Source: Chrysoporthe austroafricana
Lineage: Eukaryota > Ascomycota > Sordariomycetes > Diaporthales > Cryphonectriaceae
Direction of reading: 5' to 3'
Length of the DNA: 64,000 nucleotides
NCBI GenBank assembly: GCA_001051155.2
Contig: JYIP02000006.1
Location: 1,426,001 to 1,490,000 of the forward strand
The notes below the pieces were generated by a model that saw nothing but the letters and a program-made list of their open reading frames with translations, made no database searches and was not told the origin of the DNA. The position numbers and the translations under genes are program-made. Shown one piece after another: positions 1 through 11,826 of the stretch (positions are counted from its first letter, which is position 1; each line of letters opens with the position of its first letter).

Positions 1-1
1 T

Positions 2-346
2 GACTTCCTGGACAAGCTGGCGCGCGAGCCGCACACGGTCGTCATGAGCTGCGAGCTGGACCTTGGCATCCAGGACGTCGTCGACCGGTGCTGGAAGGAG
101 CTGGCGCTCATCCGGATCTATACGAAGCGCAAGGGCGTGGATCCGGATTTTGGCGAGGCGCTGATCGTGAGGAGTAACAGCACTATCGAGGACGTGTGTG
201 ATCGGATCCACCGCACGCTGAAGGAGACGTTCAAGTATGCGCTGGTGTGGGGTGCTAGTGCGAGGCATATACCGCAAAGAGTTGGGCTGGGCCATACTGT
301 GGCGGATGAAGATGTGGTATACATAGTCAGTGGATGGAAGGCTTAG
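2..346 (+). CDS. DRG2/Rbg2-type developmentally regulated GTPase, C-terminal part
   Basis: This is the 3' end of a gene that begins upstream of the window; the frame is open from base 2 and stops at 344-346. The visible 114 residues are the end of the G domain and the whole TGS domain of an Obg-family DRG GTPase. Motifs seen are [29 protein letters not shown] and [10 protein letters not shown]. The spacing and the PDFGEAL segment resemble DRG2 (yeast Rbg2) more than DRG1. Family members bind GTP, associate with translating ribosomes and pair with a DFRP partner (Gir2 for Rbg2). The G1-G4 motifs lie outside the window, so catalytic integrity cannot be judged. The assignment to DRG2 rather than DRG1 rests on recalled family sequence. 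Confidence 0.88.
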   Translation, partial: DFLDKLAREPHTVVMSCELDLGIQDVVDRCWKELALIRIYTKRKGVDPDFGEALIVRSNSTIEDVCDRIHRTLKETFKYALVWGASARHIPQRVGLGHTVADEDVVYIVSGWKA

Positions 347-762
347 AGGAGAACAGCGCTCAGAGGAATCAAAGCAATTTCCCGATCATATCCATCAGCA
401 GAATGTACAAAGGATTTTCGGGCCCTGGCTTGAGAAAACTGGTCATCGATTCGTTAACGGCAATCTGTGCTTCCATCCTTAGTTTATGACATCTCGTGCC
501 TGGTATGAAAATTTCCCTCCCTGATAAACGCCAAAGCCAACAGACAAGCCTCGTATCCTGAGCCCACCGGTCTAACACATTATCCATCACCGATTAAGTG
601 AAGCGGATCGAGCCGAGACCCCCATCCCAGGTATCGCAAGAGAAAAAAACACCAGCCAGAACCGTAGAGCAAATTCCAGATCAAACAGACAAAGGGAACT
701 TTGGAGAGATAGTACGAGCAAGACGAGTCAAGCTTGGGAGAAAGAACGAAGCCGAAGGCCGG
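347..762. other. Convergent intergenic region, no gene seen
   Basis: About 0.4 kb between two convergent genes (DRG2-like on + and Spo12-like on -). Presumably it holds both 3' UTRs. Short ORFs here have no recognisable features. Confidence 0.6.
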
Positions 763-1256
763 TTACTGCTGGGCCCGGGAGACGGAAGCGGGAGGGGTCG
801 CCTTGGCGCCGAAGAGGCCCTCCTGGCCTTGCAACCTCTTAGATGATGCTTGGGCGAAGAGGGACTTTGGCTTGACCCTATCAATCCCAAAAGAGTCAGC
901 ATCACATGGCCCTCAGTTGATCAGAATATCGGGCAAGAGGAGGTTTGGTCTGAGACGTACTTTCCAACCTGCTTGTTGCGCAGCGCATTCAGCTTGGCGG
1001 TGCAGGGCGACATGATCTCGTCCGAGGGGGAGATGTAGTTGTTGCCGGACCTAGAAGACACCAACGCATCAGAACTGAAGGTGCCAAGCTGCTGATAGAG
1101 GCATTTGCCGTACTCCTGGGCCTCCATCTTGGACTTCAGGACCTGACGGTGGTACTCCAGATCCTTCTTGACATCACCGACAGGGACGGCGGTGGCCATG
1201 GGGACGTTGGCGTCCTTGGTGCCCAGGACGTTGGTGTTGTTGAGGAAGGAGGACAT
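763..1256 (-). CDS. Spo12-family-like small protein
   Basis: Two exons on the minus strand: 1256-961 and 877-763, joined across an 83-bp intron (donor GTACGT, branch-like CTGAC, acceptor TAG), giving 136 aa. The diagnostic feature is the motif ISPSDEIMSPCTAKLNALR, followed after the splice by KPKSLFAQASSKR. This matches the short SP-x-D-x-x-x-SPC-x-x-KL signature of the Spo12 family, small nuclear regulators of mitotic exit and meiosis (FEAR network in yeast). The start chosen is MSSFLNN; an upstream in-frame ATG at 1418 would add 54 residues that look like translated leader. Two SP sites in the motif are candidate CDK targets. The family call is from motif memory, so moderate. Confidence 0.6.
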
Positions 1257-2422
1257 TTTGGATGTGTGTGGGCTGAGCGCTCTCGCTAGGAGGATGCACG
1301 TCGTTTGGTGTTCGCTTGGAGATTCGCTTCGGTGAATTGTGGTAGGTAGGGTGCGTGATGCGAATGGTGTTGTGCAGAGGTGTTGTGACTGTGATGAGCG
1401 CTGTGCAAGAACAAACAAAACAATTTAGTTCTTGGTTTTGGTCTGGGTCGGGGTGGGTTCTTGATGGTCTCTTGTAGGAATAAATGCTTTAGGTTAGAAT
1501 GGCAGATGCAGGTCCTGAGCCGGGAAGGCAGGCTGTTGACATTTGGACCTGGTTGCTAGGGACAACCGTGACTTTTTTTAGTGGAGCCCGTCGCCACTGC
1601 CACTGAGGATCCCTGTCATTACTTGGGCGGATAGTGGAGCAACTCCAATTGTATTACTTCACAGCATCTCAACCCTTGACTTTACCCAGGCGTGTCAGGG
1701 ACTGGGGCACTCCAATGACTTGTTGTTACCCACGTTAGCTACAAGGTGATCGACCTTCTGCACCTGAAATCCGCATTCTGCTTCCTCAACTTGTCTTTTC
1801 CCTACTTTTCCCCTTGTCTTTTCCTTTCCTTTCTGTGGTTCCCATCTTGCCATCTTCTCACTCCAAAATGGTAAACATCAGGACTCGAATCAGATGGCTC
1901 AAATCGAGTAGAGCGCTTAGATAGAATTGACATTGTCGAACCACTTAATACTAGTGTATTCTGGCTTGCTTTAGGTATTGTGCAAATTCCTAGGTACACC
2001 GCACGCGTTCGGGGCCTCTACAATCTTGTTTAGGTGTTCATACGCCATGAAGAAAGGTGAACTGGACAATTTCGTGGCTAATTCACTTTGTTTCTCCTCT
2101 AAGTCGTGATTTTGCCATGACACACAACATCAGCGCCTCTGTCACTGCCAAAGTGTCCCGACCCATACGGTATCATTTGCTCTGATTCCAAGTCTCCTGC
2201 TCTCCAGCCCTTCTGAGCTCCTCATACTCAGGTATCAGGCTCGAGGTGTGATGTTTTTTGGTGTCCAGTCTTCATTGACCGTAATTGACTGTACCTTAAA
2301 TTCGCCAGGATGACTGCTCTAAATGCATTTTGTGTTCTGTGTTATACAGACCTAGCTCAAAATTGCATTTTGTACAACTCTGAATTCCTAGTGCTATGTC
2401 ATGACGGCCCTCGCGACCAGAC
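1257..2422. other. Intergenic region, promoter of the Spo12-like gene, no gene seen
   Basis: About 1.2 kb with a pyrimidine-rich stretch around 1790-1850. It should hold the promoter and leader of the Spo12-like gene (both flanking genes are on -) and the 3' UTR of the acyl-CoA dehydrogenase. No ORF, tRNA or repeat could be supported. Confidence 0.5.
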
Positions 2423-4069
2423 CTACAACTTCGCCTTGGTGATGTTCGACCCCGGCTGCGCCCTCGTCACGCCGTACCTCCTCAACAACTCCTCTGTCTT
2501 CTTCGTCTGCCACGCGATCTTCTCCGTGACCTCCCGGCCCCTCTTGTTCTCGTTCCGCCCCATCTGCTGCAGGTGCACCTCGTCCGGCCCATCCGCCAGC
2601 CTCAGCGTGCGGATCCACGCCCACATGTACGCGAGCGGCGTGTCCTGGCTGACGCCGGCGCCGCCGAACGCCTGGACCGCGCGGTCTATGACGGTCAGGG
2701 CCATCTGGGGCACGAGGACCTTGGCCTCGGCGATCTCCCGGAGCGCGGCCTTGGGCCCGTGGTCGTCCATCTGGATGGCCGCGTTGAGCACGACGAGGCG
2801 CGCGGCATCGATCTCGAGGCGCGACTTCGCGACCCACTCGAGGATCACGCCGTGCTCGCGGAGTTGTTTGCCGAAGGGGGTCTTCCTGGAGTCATTGATG
2901 CGCATCAGCATCCACTCGAGAGCTTTTTCGGCCTAGTTCAGGTTAGCGAGTGATGTTAGATAAAGGTATAAGGGGGGTAGGAAGTGACAAGTATAAGTGG
3001 GTGGAGGACTTACGGCGCCGATGGTCCTCATAGCATGGTGGATGCGACCGGGCCCGAGACGGCCCTGGATGATCTCAAAGCCTCGGCCCTCACCGAGGAC
3101 CAGGTTACTGACTGGGACGCGGACGTTGGTGAAGCTGATGTGACCGTGTCCATGGGGCGCATCATCGTACCCATAGACGTTCAGCATCCTGTGGATGGTG
3201 ATACCCTTCGTGTCTGCTGGCACAAGAACGACGGACTGCTGGCGGTAGACGTCCTTGTTCTTCGGGTCCGACTTGCCCATAACGATGTAGATGCTACATC
3301 TCGGGTCACCGGCACCACTTGACCACCATTTCTGCCAAGATGATTAGCATAAGATAAAGAGTATTCAAGAGGGTAGACGACTTTGGGACAGAAAACTCAC
3401 ATGTCCATTCAACACATACTCATTGCCCTCCTTCCGAATCTCCAACTCGATATTCGTCGCATCACTCGAAGCCACCTGGGGCTCCGTCATTAAGAATGCC
3501 GAGCGAATCTCGCCCTCCATCAGCGGCTTCAACCACTGCGCCTTCTGCGCGTCGTTGCCATACTTGGCCAGCACCTCCATGTTGCCCGTATCTGGGGCAG
3601 CACAGTTGACGGCCTCGGACGCACACTTGGACTTGCCGAGCCACTCGGCCATGAGGCCGTACTCAAGGTTCGTGAACCCCGGCGACTCCTTGTAGTGGCC
3701 CTTGGGCAGGAACATATTCCACAGGCCGAGCGAGCGGGCCTTCTGCTTAAGCTCGTCGATGATGCTTGGGTAGCGATCCCATCTCGAGTCGCCCGGGCCC
3801 AGCTGGGCTTCGAGGACCGGATCAGCACTGCTTGGGGGGAAGAGGAGGCGGCGGGTCAGTCTTGCAGCCCTGGGAGATCAGATGAGATGGAGGCTTACGG
3901 GATGCATTCTTCTTCAACGAATTTGGCGACAATGTCCAAAGTCTTCTTTGCCTTGTCGCTTACGCGATGCTGACACTATAACCCATGTGCAGACACCACG
4001 GTCAGTTATGGATTTTTGTGATTCCAGACCCGTGTTTCAACTTACAATGATGGGGATCTTGGACGCCAT
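2423..4069 (-). CDS. Acyl-CoA dehydrogenase, ACAD10/11-like, with peroxisomal PTS1
   Basis: Five exons on the minus strand, all phases consistent: 4069-4046, 3975-3899, 3827-3401, 3331-3014, 2932-2423; 451 aa. The order is an N-terminal helical domain (about residues 20-165), a middle beta domain with LMTEP and [15 protein letters not shown], and a C-terminal helical domain with [10 protein letters not shown] and [14 protein letters not shown]. The pattern resembles the dehydrogenase part of ACAD10/ACAD11, FAD enzymes that oxidise long or modified acyl-CoAs. The last three residues are AKL, a conservative PTS1 variant, and no mitochondrial presequence is evident, so a peroxisomal location is inferred. 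The N-terminal kinase-like domain of mammalian ACAD10/11 is absent. The tiny first exon (8 codons) is the least certain part. Confidence 0.88.
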
Positions 4070-4855
4070 AATGAGGAGGGGGAGGCTTGTCGTTGTTCAG
4101 TTGTTCAAAGGGGTAATGTCTCCCTTCAGCTCTGAGGTCCTTCACTTTACAAAAGAAGCCCGCAAGATCACAACTCTTACAATGGGCAGTCGAGCAGAGG
4201 AAATCCTTCAGAGGAGGAAAAGAAGAGTCGAACCATTTCCCGGTCCGGGTTAATAGAATTGGAACAGCACAGCAGCCAGCCCCTGCAGATGTCTTCCCCA
4301 GCCGAGGCTCAACGCCGCTGCTGACGGAGAACGGGGTATGGGTGCGGTGGGGTGGCGTCTTAGGCGGTAGGGCGGCTCTGGGGAAGCCTGCAGGGGACGA
4401 GCTCCCCTGAAAGATGTCGGGAGGACCAGGATCAGCCCCCCTCGGAGCTGGAACCAGAATTCCACCGGCTACCGCGCCATGATTGGTCAGAAGACACAGG
4501 GGTTTCAACCTCACTCGTTCAGGCTCTCTTGAGAGCTCTCAATCATCCACTCTCGACACCCATCACCAACGCCCCCGGCCTCCTCGCTTTCATCCCCGCA
4601 CGCCCTACTCCTACACTCCTACATCGCATACAGACATTCTACTAAGTCGCCATTACTTTCGGCCTCGGAATGTTGTGAGAACTGTACTGCAGCTGCAGGA
4701 CGCACATGTCTTATTCGACGACAACCGACACAGCAGTGTTTGGGTAGTGAGTGTGAGGAACAACAGAGGCCCGCACACGATATCGCTCTCTCCGAGAGGT
4801 TGATCTAGATTTAACCGAAGCAAACGGCAAGATCGGTAGCGGCAGTTCAAATTAG
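4070..4855. promoter_or_regulatory. Divergent promoter region between the acyl-CoA dehydrogenase and TAF5
   Basis: About 0.8 kb between divergently transcribed genes. It must carry both promoters and both leaders. Pyrimidine-rich tracts occur around 4545-4620, typical of fungal leaders. No individual motif is claimed. Confidence 0.5.
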
Positions 4856-7800
4856 ATGAAGATGTCGGCACCGGGGGGAATTGGCGCCGGCGGTGGCCAG
4901 CCACCAAGAGCAGCAACTGTGGCCCCGGGAGCACCGACTACGGCAGCACCACAACAGAGCCCACAGAACCTAAATCAGATTGTAAGATAATTTCTGCCTC
5001 CCCCCCCCCCATACACAGCATATTTTTTTGCCTTCATGCAGTGGCCCTGGCTTCTGGTTGCTTTTGCCATGCGGTCTCGACCCGTTTCCTTGTCTTCTGT
5101 GCATGACCTTCGGGCTCCCTGGCTTTGGATGGACATCTTGGAGTCCACGGTTCAACTCCAGAATACCAGGATAATGCAGTCAACATCTTGGTCCGACTCG
5201 AATACTGCGCCTTCCGGACAGAATTTATGAGGGTCGGGGAACAGACAGAGCTTGAGCCTTCCATGTGCCGGTATGGGCATGTCTCTTGCCTCAGGACATG
5301 GATAGGAGTGCATGGGGTTGGATTTTCCAGCATGCCTGCGTGAGCTCGAGCTTGTTGATGACTTGCCTTTTGGGTCCTGAGATGAACCAAGGGCTTGATT
5401 TGATGCGACTCTGTGTGGCTGCGTGCTTGGGTCTGTCTCTTATTCCCAGGGCAACCTGAGAACTCCTGATACTTGCAACGAGTCGATGTCATTCTGCGTG
5501 AAACCGCATCACTGGGTACGACTTGCAACGAAATGGCACCATGCTTCTTGAACATCGCCAATAACGCGATAGGCCAGTGGAACAACATGACGAGGCAAGA
5601 GAAGAGAGCATGTCACGGGAGGTGTGACTACACAATAACCCAGCTCCGACTTGCTATGCAGACAAATTAAGGGGGAAGAAGGCTTTTGCTTAGCGACCAG
5701 CGCCTTGCCCAGGTTGCAGCCCAGGTTCCAGGTGCGGCTGCCGTGGATCTCACGACAATGTGGACCACATACCGGGGGTGAGGCTGTTCTCAGCCTTGTC
5801 CTCAGCCTCATTCTCGATTCCCAGTCCTCAGCCGCCAATCGAGCCACTCAGACTTCCTCCCATTTCTGTTTTGCGGCTGCAGATGAGCTGGTATTTCTTC
5901 CATCTCAGTTCTTGCATCACCTAATGATTTTCCAAAACGTCACTTTCCTCTTAAGCCATCCGCAGCCGCCAAAACCACCACCTGAGAAAAGATGGCCTCC
6001 AAGAAGAATAGGAACAAAGTTGGCCGTCAACCGGCCAAGAAGGGCCGAAAGGGCAGAAGGTGCCAGGATACGGACTCATCTGACGACGAAGTTGGGCGCA
6101 GTGCCGCCCCCGCCGTAACTCGCAACGATGAGAGCTTCGTTCAGCTGTCTATCCAGGAGGTCGACAACACGATTATGCCCGAGGTACATACGAGCGGATT
6201 CCGGCAAATGGGCCTGCACCAAGTGGTGACGTATCATGGTCCTAAATGAGTCTACTTTTGACGAGCTAGACCGCTCACCGGCACTGCCTCTTTCCCCGGC
6301 CCCCCGACACGTGCATTCCGTTCTTGATTCCTTGCTATTGCGCCTCTCCTACAATTGACACTGCATATTGACCTCCCCCACACATGTTGCTAACATCATT
6401 CGCACACAGGTCACTGATTACTTGCTCAAGCGAGGGTTCCATCGAACTGAGGAAATCTTTCGCAAAGAGTCTTCCAATCTTGGACCTGACGGTAGACCTC
6501 AGCACAAGTCTACCGACGTCATGGGTGCGAAGAAGTACGCGAAAGCATTCAGCCTGCTGAAGAAGTTCGTCGAGAGCAGCCTCGACTACTACAAGGTGAG
6601 CCATCCGACGAGACCATCTCAACCATGATAGCTGTGGCTAATTGAGAGTGTCCATAGTATGAGCTGAACAAGCTCTTGTGGCCCATTTTCATCCACTCTT
6701 ACCTGGAGCTTGTTGAGGGCAAGTATCCCGATGACGCCAAATCATTCTTTGACGCCTTCAAAGGTGCCTTCGAATTCGCCCATGCGGACGATCTCAAGCT
6801 CCTCGCAACCATTACACTGCCTGCTCACGTCGAGGAGAACGATACCACGAAGCTTTTCAAGACCACCAAATACCGCATCCCCATCACCGACAAGGCCTAT
6901 GATTTGATAATTGCACACTTGGAGAAGGAATATGAGAATGGCGGCCAGACTATCATTCGACTGCTCTCTGCCTACTGCTCTATCAAAATTGTGGATCGTG
7001 GTCTTGCGAACCCTTTCAGCTTTACTGCGATACATGAGAAGCAGAAGAGCACGCAGGTCAACCAGGCGGAGCTTTTTGAGGGCGTTCCTGGCGCTTTTGA
7101 AGGCGTTAGAACCGATGCGGCCCCTAGTGGTCCGCTCAAGCTAGGCCCCTTTGCCATGGACCCCGACCTGCAGGGTGAAGTCCGCTCTGAGCTGGTGCTG
7201 GAGGATCAGCTCCATCCTCCCACCGACGGCAAGCCTAGTCTAGTGGAGGAGTTTGAACACAAGATCAAGCGTGAGGAGAGCGCCGATGGGCCTTCCCGCG
7301 GAGATCTTCCACTGCCTGTCCCCCGTGCTCGAGACGTCGTGAATGAGGTGGAGAAGCTCAAGGAGTACCGAGACCGTTTCCGTATTGAGGGCAGGACCGG
7401 TGGTGTCGGCCCTGGTGTGTCTGTATGCATGTATACTTTCCACAACACACTCGGACAGTAAGCTTTATTCTATCTCCTGGAAAGTGCATTAAAGTGCATT
7501 CGCCGCTAACGAATGATTATTTAGGTATAACTGTATCGAGTTCTCCAATGACCAGAGGATGGTGGCAGTGGGAACTATGGACTCCTACATTCGAGTCTGG
7601 AGCATGGACGGAAGTCATTTGAAGAGTATGCTCGAGCGTGGCGAGGTCAAGAAACCAACGAACAACCGCATGCTCATCGGTCATTCTGCGCCTGTCATGG
7701 GCATCTCCTTCAGCGACGCGGTCAATTGGCCAGACTACCGAGACTCCAGCCCGAACAGCAAGGGCCCTCCGTTGTTGCTGTCTTGTTCGGCCGACGGTGA

Positions 7801-8668
7801 AATCCGGCTCTGGAATCTTGACACCTGGCTGTGCTTGTGCAAGTTCAAAGGCCACAGCGGTCCCGTCTGGAGAGTTCAATGGGGCCCTCATGGCCACTAC
7901 TTTGCCAGCGGAGGCCGTGACAAGGTCCTTCGTATCTACAGTCAGGACCAGGTCACAGCGGTTCGTGAGTGTGTTGGCCACGACGACAACATTTGCGCTA
8001 TCGCCTGGCACCCCAACGGTACCTACGTTTTCTCAGCATCTGACCAGACCGACAAGTCAATCCGCATGTGGTCTGTTGTCACTGGCGAGTGCGTTCGAGT
8101 ACTGACCGGTCACACCGATGACATTAGCGTTCTCGAGTGCGCCTCCAACGGCAAAATCCTAGCAAGTGCCGACTGGAGTGGCAATATCCTTCTCTGGGAC
8201 ATCGAGAAGGGCACTCTAATCAAGAAGAGCCGCGGTCATGCTAAGACTGGTATTCTGTCTCTCAGCTTTAGCGTCGAGTCCACCGTTCTCGTATCTGGTA
8301 GCCTGGACGGCACCGTCCGGGTCTGGGATGTCGAGCTGCCTGCTGATGGTACCAAGACCGCTGCCGTCACAGGTCCGGACCTGGGCATCCAAAGCAACAC
8401 TGCCATCAGCAATGACACCATCATGGTCGGTGGTCAGCCTCAACAGCAGCCCGCCGCTGCCGCCGCCGCTTCCTCGTCTGCCGCCGCCGGCTCTTCTGCC
8501 AACGCTGGCGCCTCGGGCACTGGTGGCAGCAAGAAGAAGGGCAAGGAGGCACAGATCACTGCCGACCAGATCAGCGTCTTCCCTACCAAGAAGACGCCTC
8601 TCAAAAAGGTCAAGTTCACGCGCATGAATCTGGTCATCGCTGCTGGCTGCTACGAGGGTGGACCTTGA
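4856..8668 (+). CDS. TAF5: TFIID/SAGA subunit TAF5 (LisH, NTD2, WD40)
   Basis: Four exons: 4856-4981, 6410-6595, 6658-7457, 7525-8668; 751 aa, all phases consistent. Exon 1 encodes a Pro/Ala/Gly-rich N-terminus ending PQNLNQI. Exon 2 gives the LisH segment [17 protein letters not shown]. Exon 3 gives the NTD2 dimerisation domain with [13 protein letters not shown]. Exon 4 gives WD40 repeats (for example [13 protein letters not shown] and [13 protein letters not shown]), interrupted near the end by an Ala/Ser/Gly-rich and Lys-rich insert, and closing with [18 protein letters not shown]5 is a scaffold shared by TFIID and SAGA in the nucleus. Intron 1 is 1428 bp, far longer than every other intron here. 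A second possible first exon lies inside it (5992-6183) and also splices in phase. The exon-1 choice is inferred from the NLNQI-VTDYL junction. Confidence 0.9.
5992..6183 (+). other. Candidate alternative first exon of TAF5 (or nested small ORF)
   Basis: An ORF with a good ATG context (AAAGATGG) encodes 64 residues, starting [18 protein letters not shown]: a Lys/Arg-rich segment, then an acidic SSDDE patch. It runs into a donor-like GAG/GTACAT at 6183/6184. The reading phase at this donor is 0, the same as exon 1 of TAF5, so either exon could join the LisH exon at 6410. If used, TAF5 would start with a basic, nuclear-signal-like N-terminus instead of the Pro/Ala-rich one. It could equally be chance coding in a long intron. 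Confidence 0.35.
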
Positions 8669-9514
8669 GCACTTCTTCGGGCTAATCAGCTAGTTGACAG
8701 CTTGGCGCCTTTCTTCTTCTGACCATGTGTTTGCAACTAAGCCTGTCTCTTACCACCGGCGTCGATATTTGACCGCGTTTGGCGTTATGGCGATTTCTGG
8801 CAACGGCACGGATGGACATGATACCAGAAAATCGGCATTCAGAGGTTTGAATTATGGTGGCATTGGAGGAAAATCCTCGACTGATGGTGGCAGGTTAATT
8901 ACGTTCAAGCCTCATAGAGATGCATCAGTAGTGGTACATCAGCACAAATCATCGTTGTGCTGGTATCCTAGCACGAGAATGACAATCCTAAGTGTGACCT
9001 TGAAAAGAAAAGAGGCACATTGCAACCTTGTCATTGCGGAGGATATGAACTGGTGAGGATCCGTCCTGGATGAGCCACTAGGCAGATAGTTAAATTGACA
9101 GATATGCACAATCACCTCGTTTCCTCTTAGAAAAAAAAGTGTTCTTCAAGTGCGACTCTTTGCTTGCCATGACATCCGTGGAGAAGAACTGTGACCTTCT
9201 TTATCATCTTTTTGGGGGGCTGGATGGGGGGTTGTGGATTGGGTTGTATGCAGGTTGCAGGGGTACGTCAGAAGGTGTTGCTTGGTCAAAGCTTCTAACC
9301 ACATCTATCGTCGCCTTAGCTGCTCACCACAACAAGCACCTGCTGCTGAGATTCTCATCTCACATGTTGGCGAGTTGAATTTCTCGAGACCTCACATTCT
9401 CATACTACTGCATTGGATCACATCCCCCTCCCCTCCCCACCTCTGACCTTGTTCAAAGAGAGAAGCCAACCCTCACTAGAAAGAAGGTACGGCATAAAGG
9501 CTAAGATCTCGAAG
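8669..9514. other. Intergenic region between TAF5 and VPS5, no gene seen
   Basis: About 0.85 kb holding the TAF5 3' UTR and the VPS5 promoter and leader. A short CT-rich stretch lies at 9420-9450. ORFs here have no recognisable content. Confidence 0.5.
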
Positions 9515-11440
9515 ATGGACCCCCTTGGAGAATCACCCTGGGCAGATGCGCCCGCGCAAGCACCGCCCTCAGAACCGTCTGCAGCTGGCGACGATGCGAC
9601 CAACAAAACGTCCAGTGCAGCGCCCGCCGCCTCCGGAGCCGGCAGCTCCGGCGGTCCCCGCCCCTCGCGCCTGACGCCCCGCCGCCTTGTCGCGCAGCCG
9701 ACCAAGCTCCAGGCCGTCGACGACGACGACCCCCTGGGGCCCCTCGGCGGGGCAGCAGCCGCCAGCGATGCGCCGCCGATGCCGCCGCAGAAGGAACCGG
9801 GCTCGTCCGCGGCCCCGGCCGCCATGGCGTCGACGCTTCCCGTGCGCACGACTATGGGCAGTGGCGGCCAGCCGAGGAAGGTCGCGGACCCGCACCAGAT
9901 CATCGATGACGATGAGGAGGACGACGACAGGATAGGCGGCCGTGCGCCCCCGCCGGTACAAGCTGCGCAGCCCGTGATGAGGGGGATGGGCCCGCCGAGC
10001 GTCAGTGTCGAGCAGGCGGCCAAGCCGAGCTTTGCGATCACGGTGGGGGACCCGCACAAGGTCGGAGATCTGACGAGCAGCCATATTGTCTACTCGGTGC
10101 GGACCAAGGTATGTTTGGGTCAATCTCTATGGAGTGGTAGCGAGATAGCCGTGGGAAGAGGTCAAACTGACTCCGGCTGGTACACAGACTACGTCCAAGG
10201 CCTACAAGCAGTCCGAGTTCGAGGTCAAGAGGAGATACCGCGACTTCCTATGGCTATACAACACCCTTCATGCCAACAACCCGGGTGTCGTTGTCCCGCC
10301 CCCTCCTGAGAAACAGGCTGTCGGTCGGTTCGAGAGTAACTTTGTCGAGTCGCGACGGGCTGCGCTGGAGAGGATGCTGAACAAGACGGCTGCGCACCCT
10401 ACGCTGCAACATGATGCGGATCTGAAACTGTTCCTAGAGAGCGACTCGTTCAATGTGGACGTCAAGCACAAGGAGAGAAGGGAGCCGAACCTTGGCGAGA
10501 GCAAGGGCATGTTCAGCAGCCTGGGTCTAGGAGGCTCGAGCAGCAAGTTCGTCGAGCAGGACGACGTGAGTGTCAACGACCCTTGCTCTCGCTCTTGATA
10601 AGATGCTGACTTACAATCCAGTGGTTCCATGACCGTCGCGTCTACCTGGACGCACTTGAGACTCAACTCAAAGGCTTGCTGAAGGCTATGGACACCATGG
10701 TTGCGCAGCGCAAGCAGATGGCCGAGGCGGCGGGCGACTTCTCTGCCTCTCTCCATGCTCTCTCTACGGTCGAGCTCTCACCAACTCTATCCGGTCCGCT
10801 GGAGGCACTTTCAGACCTGCAGATCACCATTAGAGATGTGTACGATCGCCAGGCACAACAAGACGTCCTCACCTTCGGCATCACCATCGAAGAGTACATC
10901 CGGCTTATCGGCAGTGTGAAGCAGGCATTCGGCCAACGACAGAAGGCTTTCTACGCATGGCATGCCGCAGAGTCAGAGCTGCAGAAGCGTAAGGCGAACC
11001 AGGATAAGCTGCTTCGGCAGGGCAGGTCCCAGCAGGACCGGCTTAACCAGGTCAGCGCTGAGGTGGGCGACGCGGAGAGGAAAGTCCACCAGGCGCATCT
11101 GCTGTTTGAGGATATGGGGAGACTGCTGAGGCAAGAGCTAGACCGGTTCGAGAGAGAGAAGGTCGAGGACTTCAAGGCGGGAGTGGAGACATTCCTTGAG
11201 AGTTCCGTTGAGGCGCAGAAGGAAGTGAGTATCCCGCAGGGCATACTGGTGGCTACACGTTTCTAACATGCCCTTTAGCTCATCGAGAAGTGGGAGACGT
11301 TCCTCGTGCAGCTTGATTCGGCAGAGGACGAAAGCATGTTCTACAAGCCGCCAGTCATCCAAGCAGCGGGCAACAACAAATCCACTGGAGACACGGCAGT
11401 AGACCGGGCTCGGGCTCACATCGACGAGGACTCTGACTAG
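9515..11440 (+). CDS. VPS5: Retromer sorting nexin Vps5 (PX-BAR)
   Basis: Four exons: 9515-10108, 10188-10565, 10622-11224, 11279-11440; 578 aa, phase 0 at every junction. The N-terminal 165 residues are disordered (Pro/Ala/Asp-rich, with an acidic DDDEEDDD patch). The PX domain is about residues 171-285, with RRYRDFLWLYNTL carrying the basic phosphoinositide-binding pocket and PPPPEKQ. A BAR coiled coil follows, about residues 325-565, with FEREKVEDFKAGVETFLES and LIEKWETFL. Vps5 pairs with Vps17 and the Vps26-29-35 trimer to form the tubular endosome-to-Golgi retromer coat. The start MDPLGE was preferred to an in-frame ATG at 9413, whose extra residues look like translated leader. Confidence 0.93.
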
Positions 11441-11826
11441 AGTGGCGGGGATCGTCGAAACAGGTTCAGTGCCTACAATGACCGAGGACTGGCTCGGCGG
11501 GGGCCATTGGGAATGAGTCTACCATGGCATGATCGTCGCTGAAGGTGGTTGATCGCGCATTCCCGGTCCTCATGCGGTGGAGGCCAAGAACAGGCGGCAC
11601 GGAGACGGACGTGCTCGGGGTGCCTTTGGTGTATAAGTCGTGTTCTCTGGAAGTGTTGTACATAGATCGTCGCGCTGCATTACCTCTTTCTCCCACATTC
11701 TATACCTCAATGCAGCATTTCATTACCCGCATAGGACAACTCATCGAGATCCTCGAACTTGAAGAAGTTGACCCGGCTATCCCGCCGTGTGGGAATGGCC
11801 GGGTCATAATCCATTCACACCGCAGT
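11441..11826. other. Convergent intergenic region, no gene seen
   Basis: About 0.4 kb between the convergent VPS5 and bL31m genes, presumably two 3' UTRs. Nothing else could be supported. Confidence 0.5.

Noticed and set aside
921..1418. 165-codon ORF as the whole Spo12-like gene
   Set aside because: Its C-terminus reads into an intron (donor GTACGT) and its first 54 codons look like leader; the spliced 136-aa model ends in conserved text.
4220..4260. tRNA T-loop-like TCGAACC
   Set aside because: Flanking bases do not form a T-stem and no acceptor or anticodon arms could be folded.
4979..5041. Short alternative TAF5 first intron (63 bp) ending at TTCATGCAG
   Set aside because: The resulting exon meets a stop after 62 codons with no TAF5-like text, whereas joining to 6410 gives the LisH motif directly.
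9413..9514. In-frame upstream ATG extending VPS5 by 34 residues
   Set aside because: The added residues are rich in Pro/Ser and look like translated leader; MDPLGESPWAD is the natural acidic start.
9418..10123. Long minus-strand ORFs opposite VPS5 exon 1
   Set aside because: Mirror frames of a GC-rich, low-complexity coding exon; no motif.
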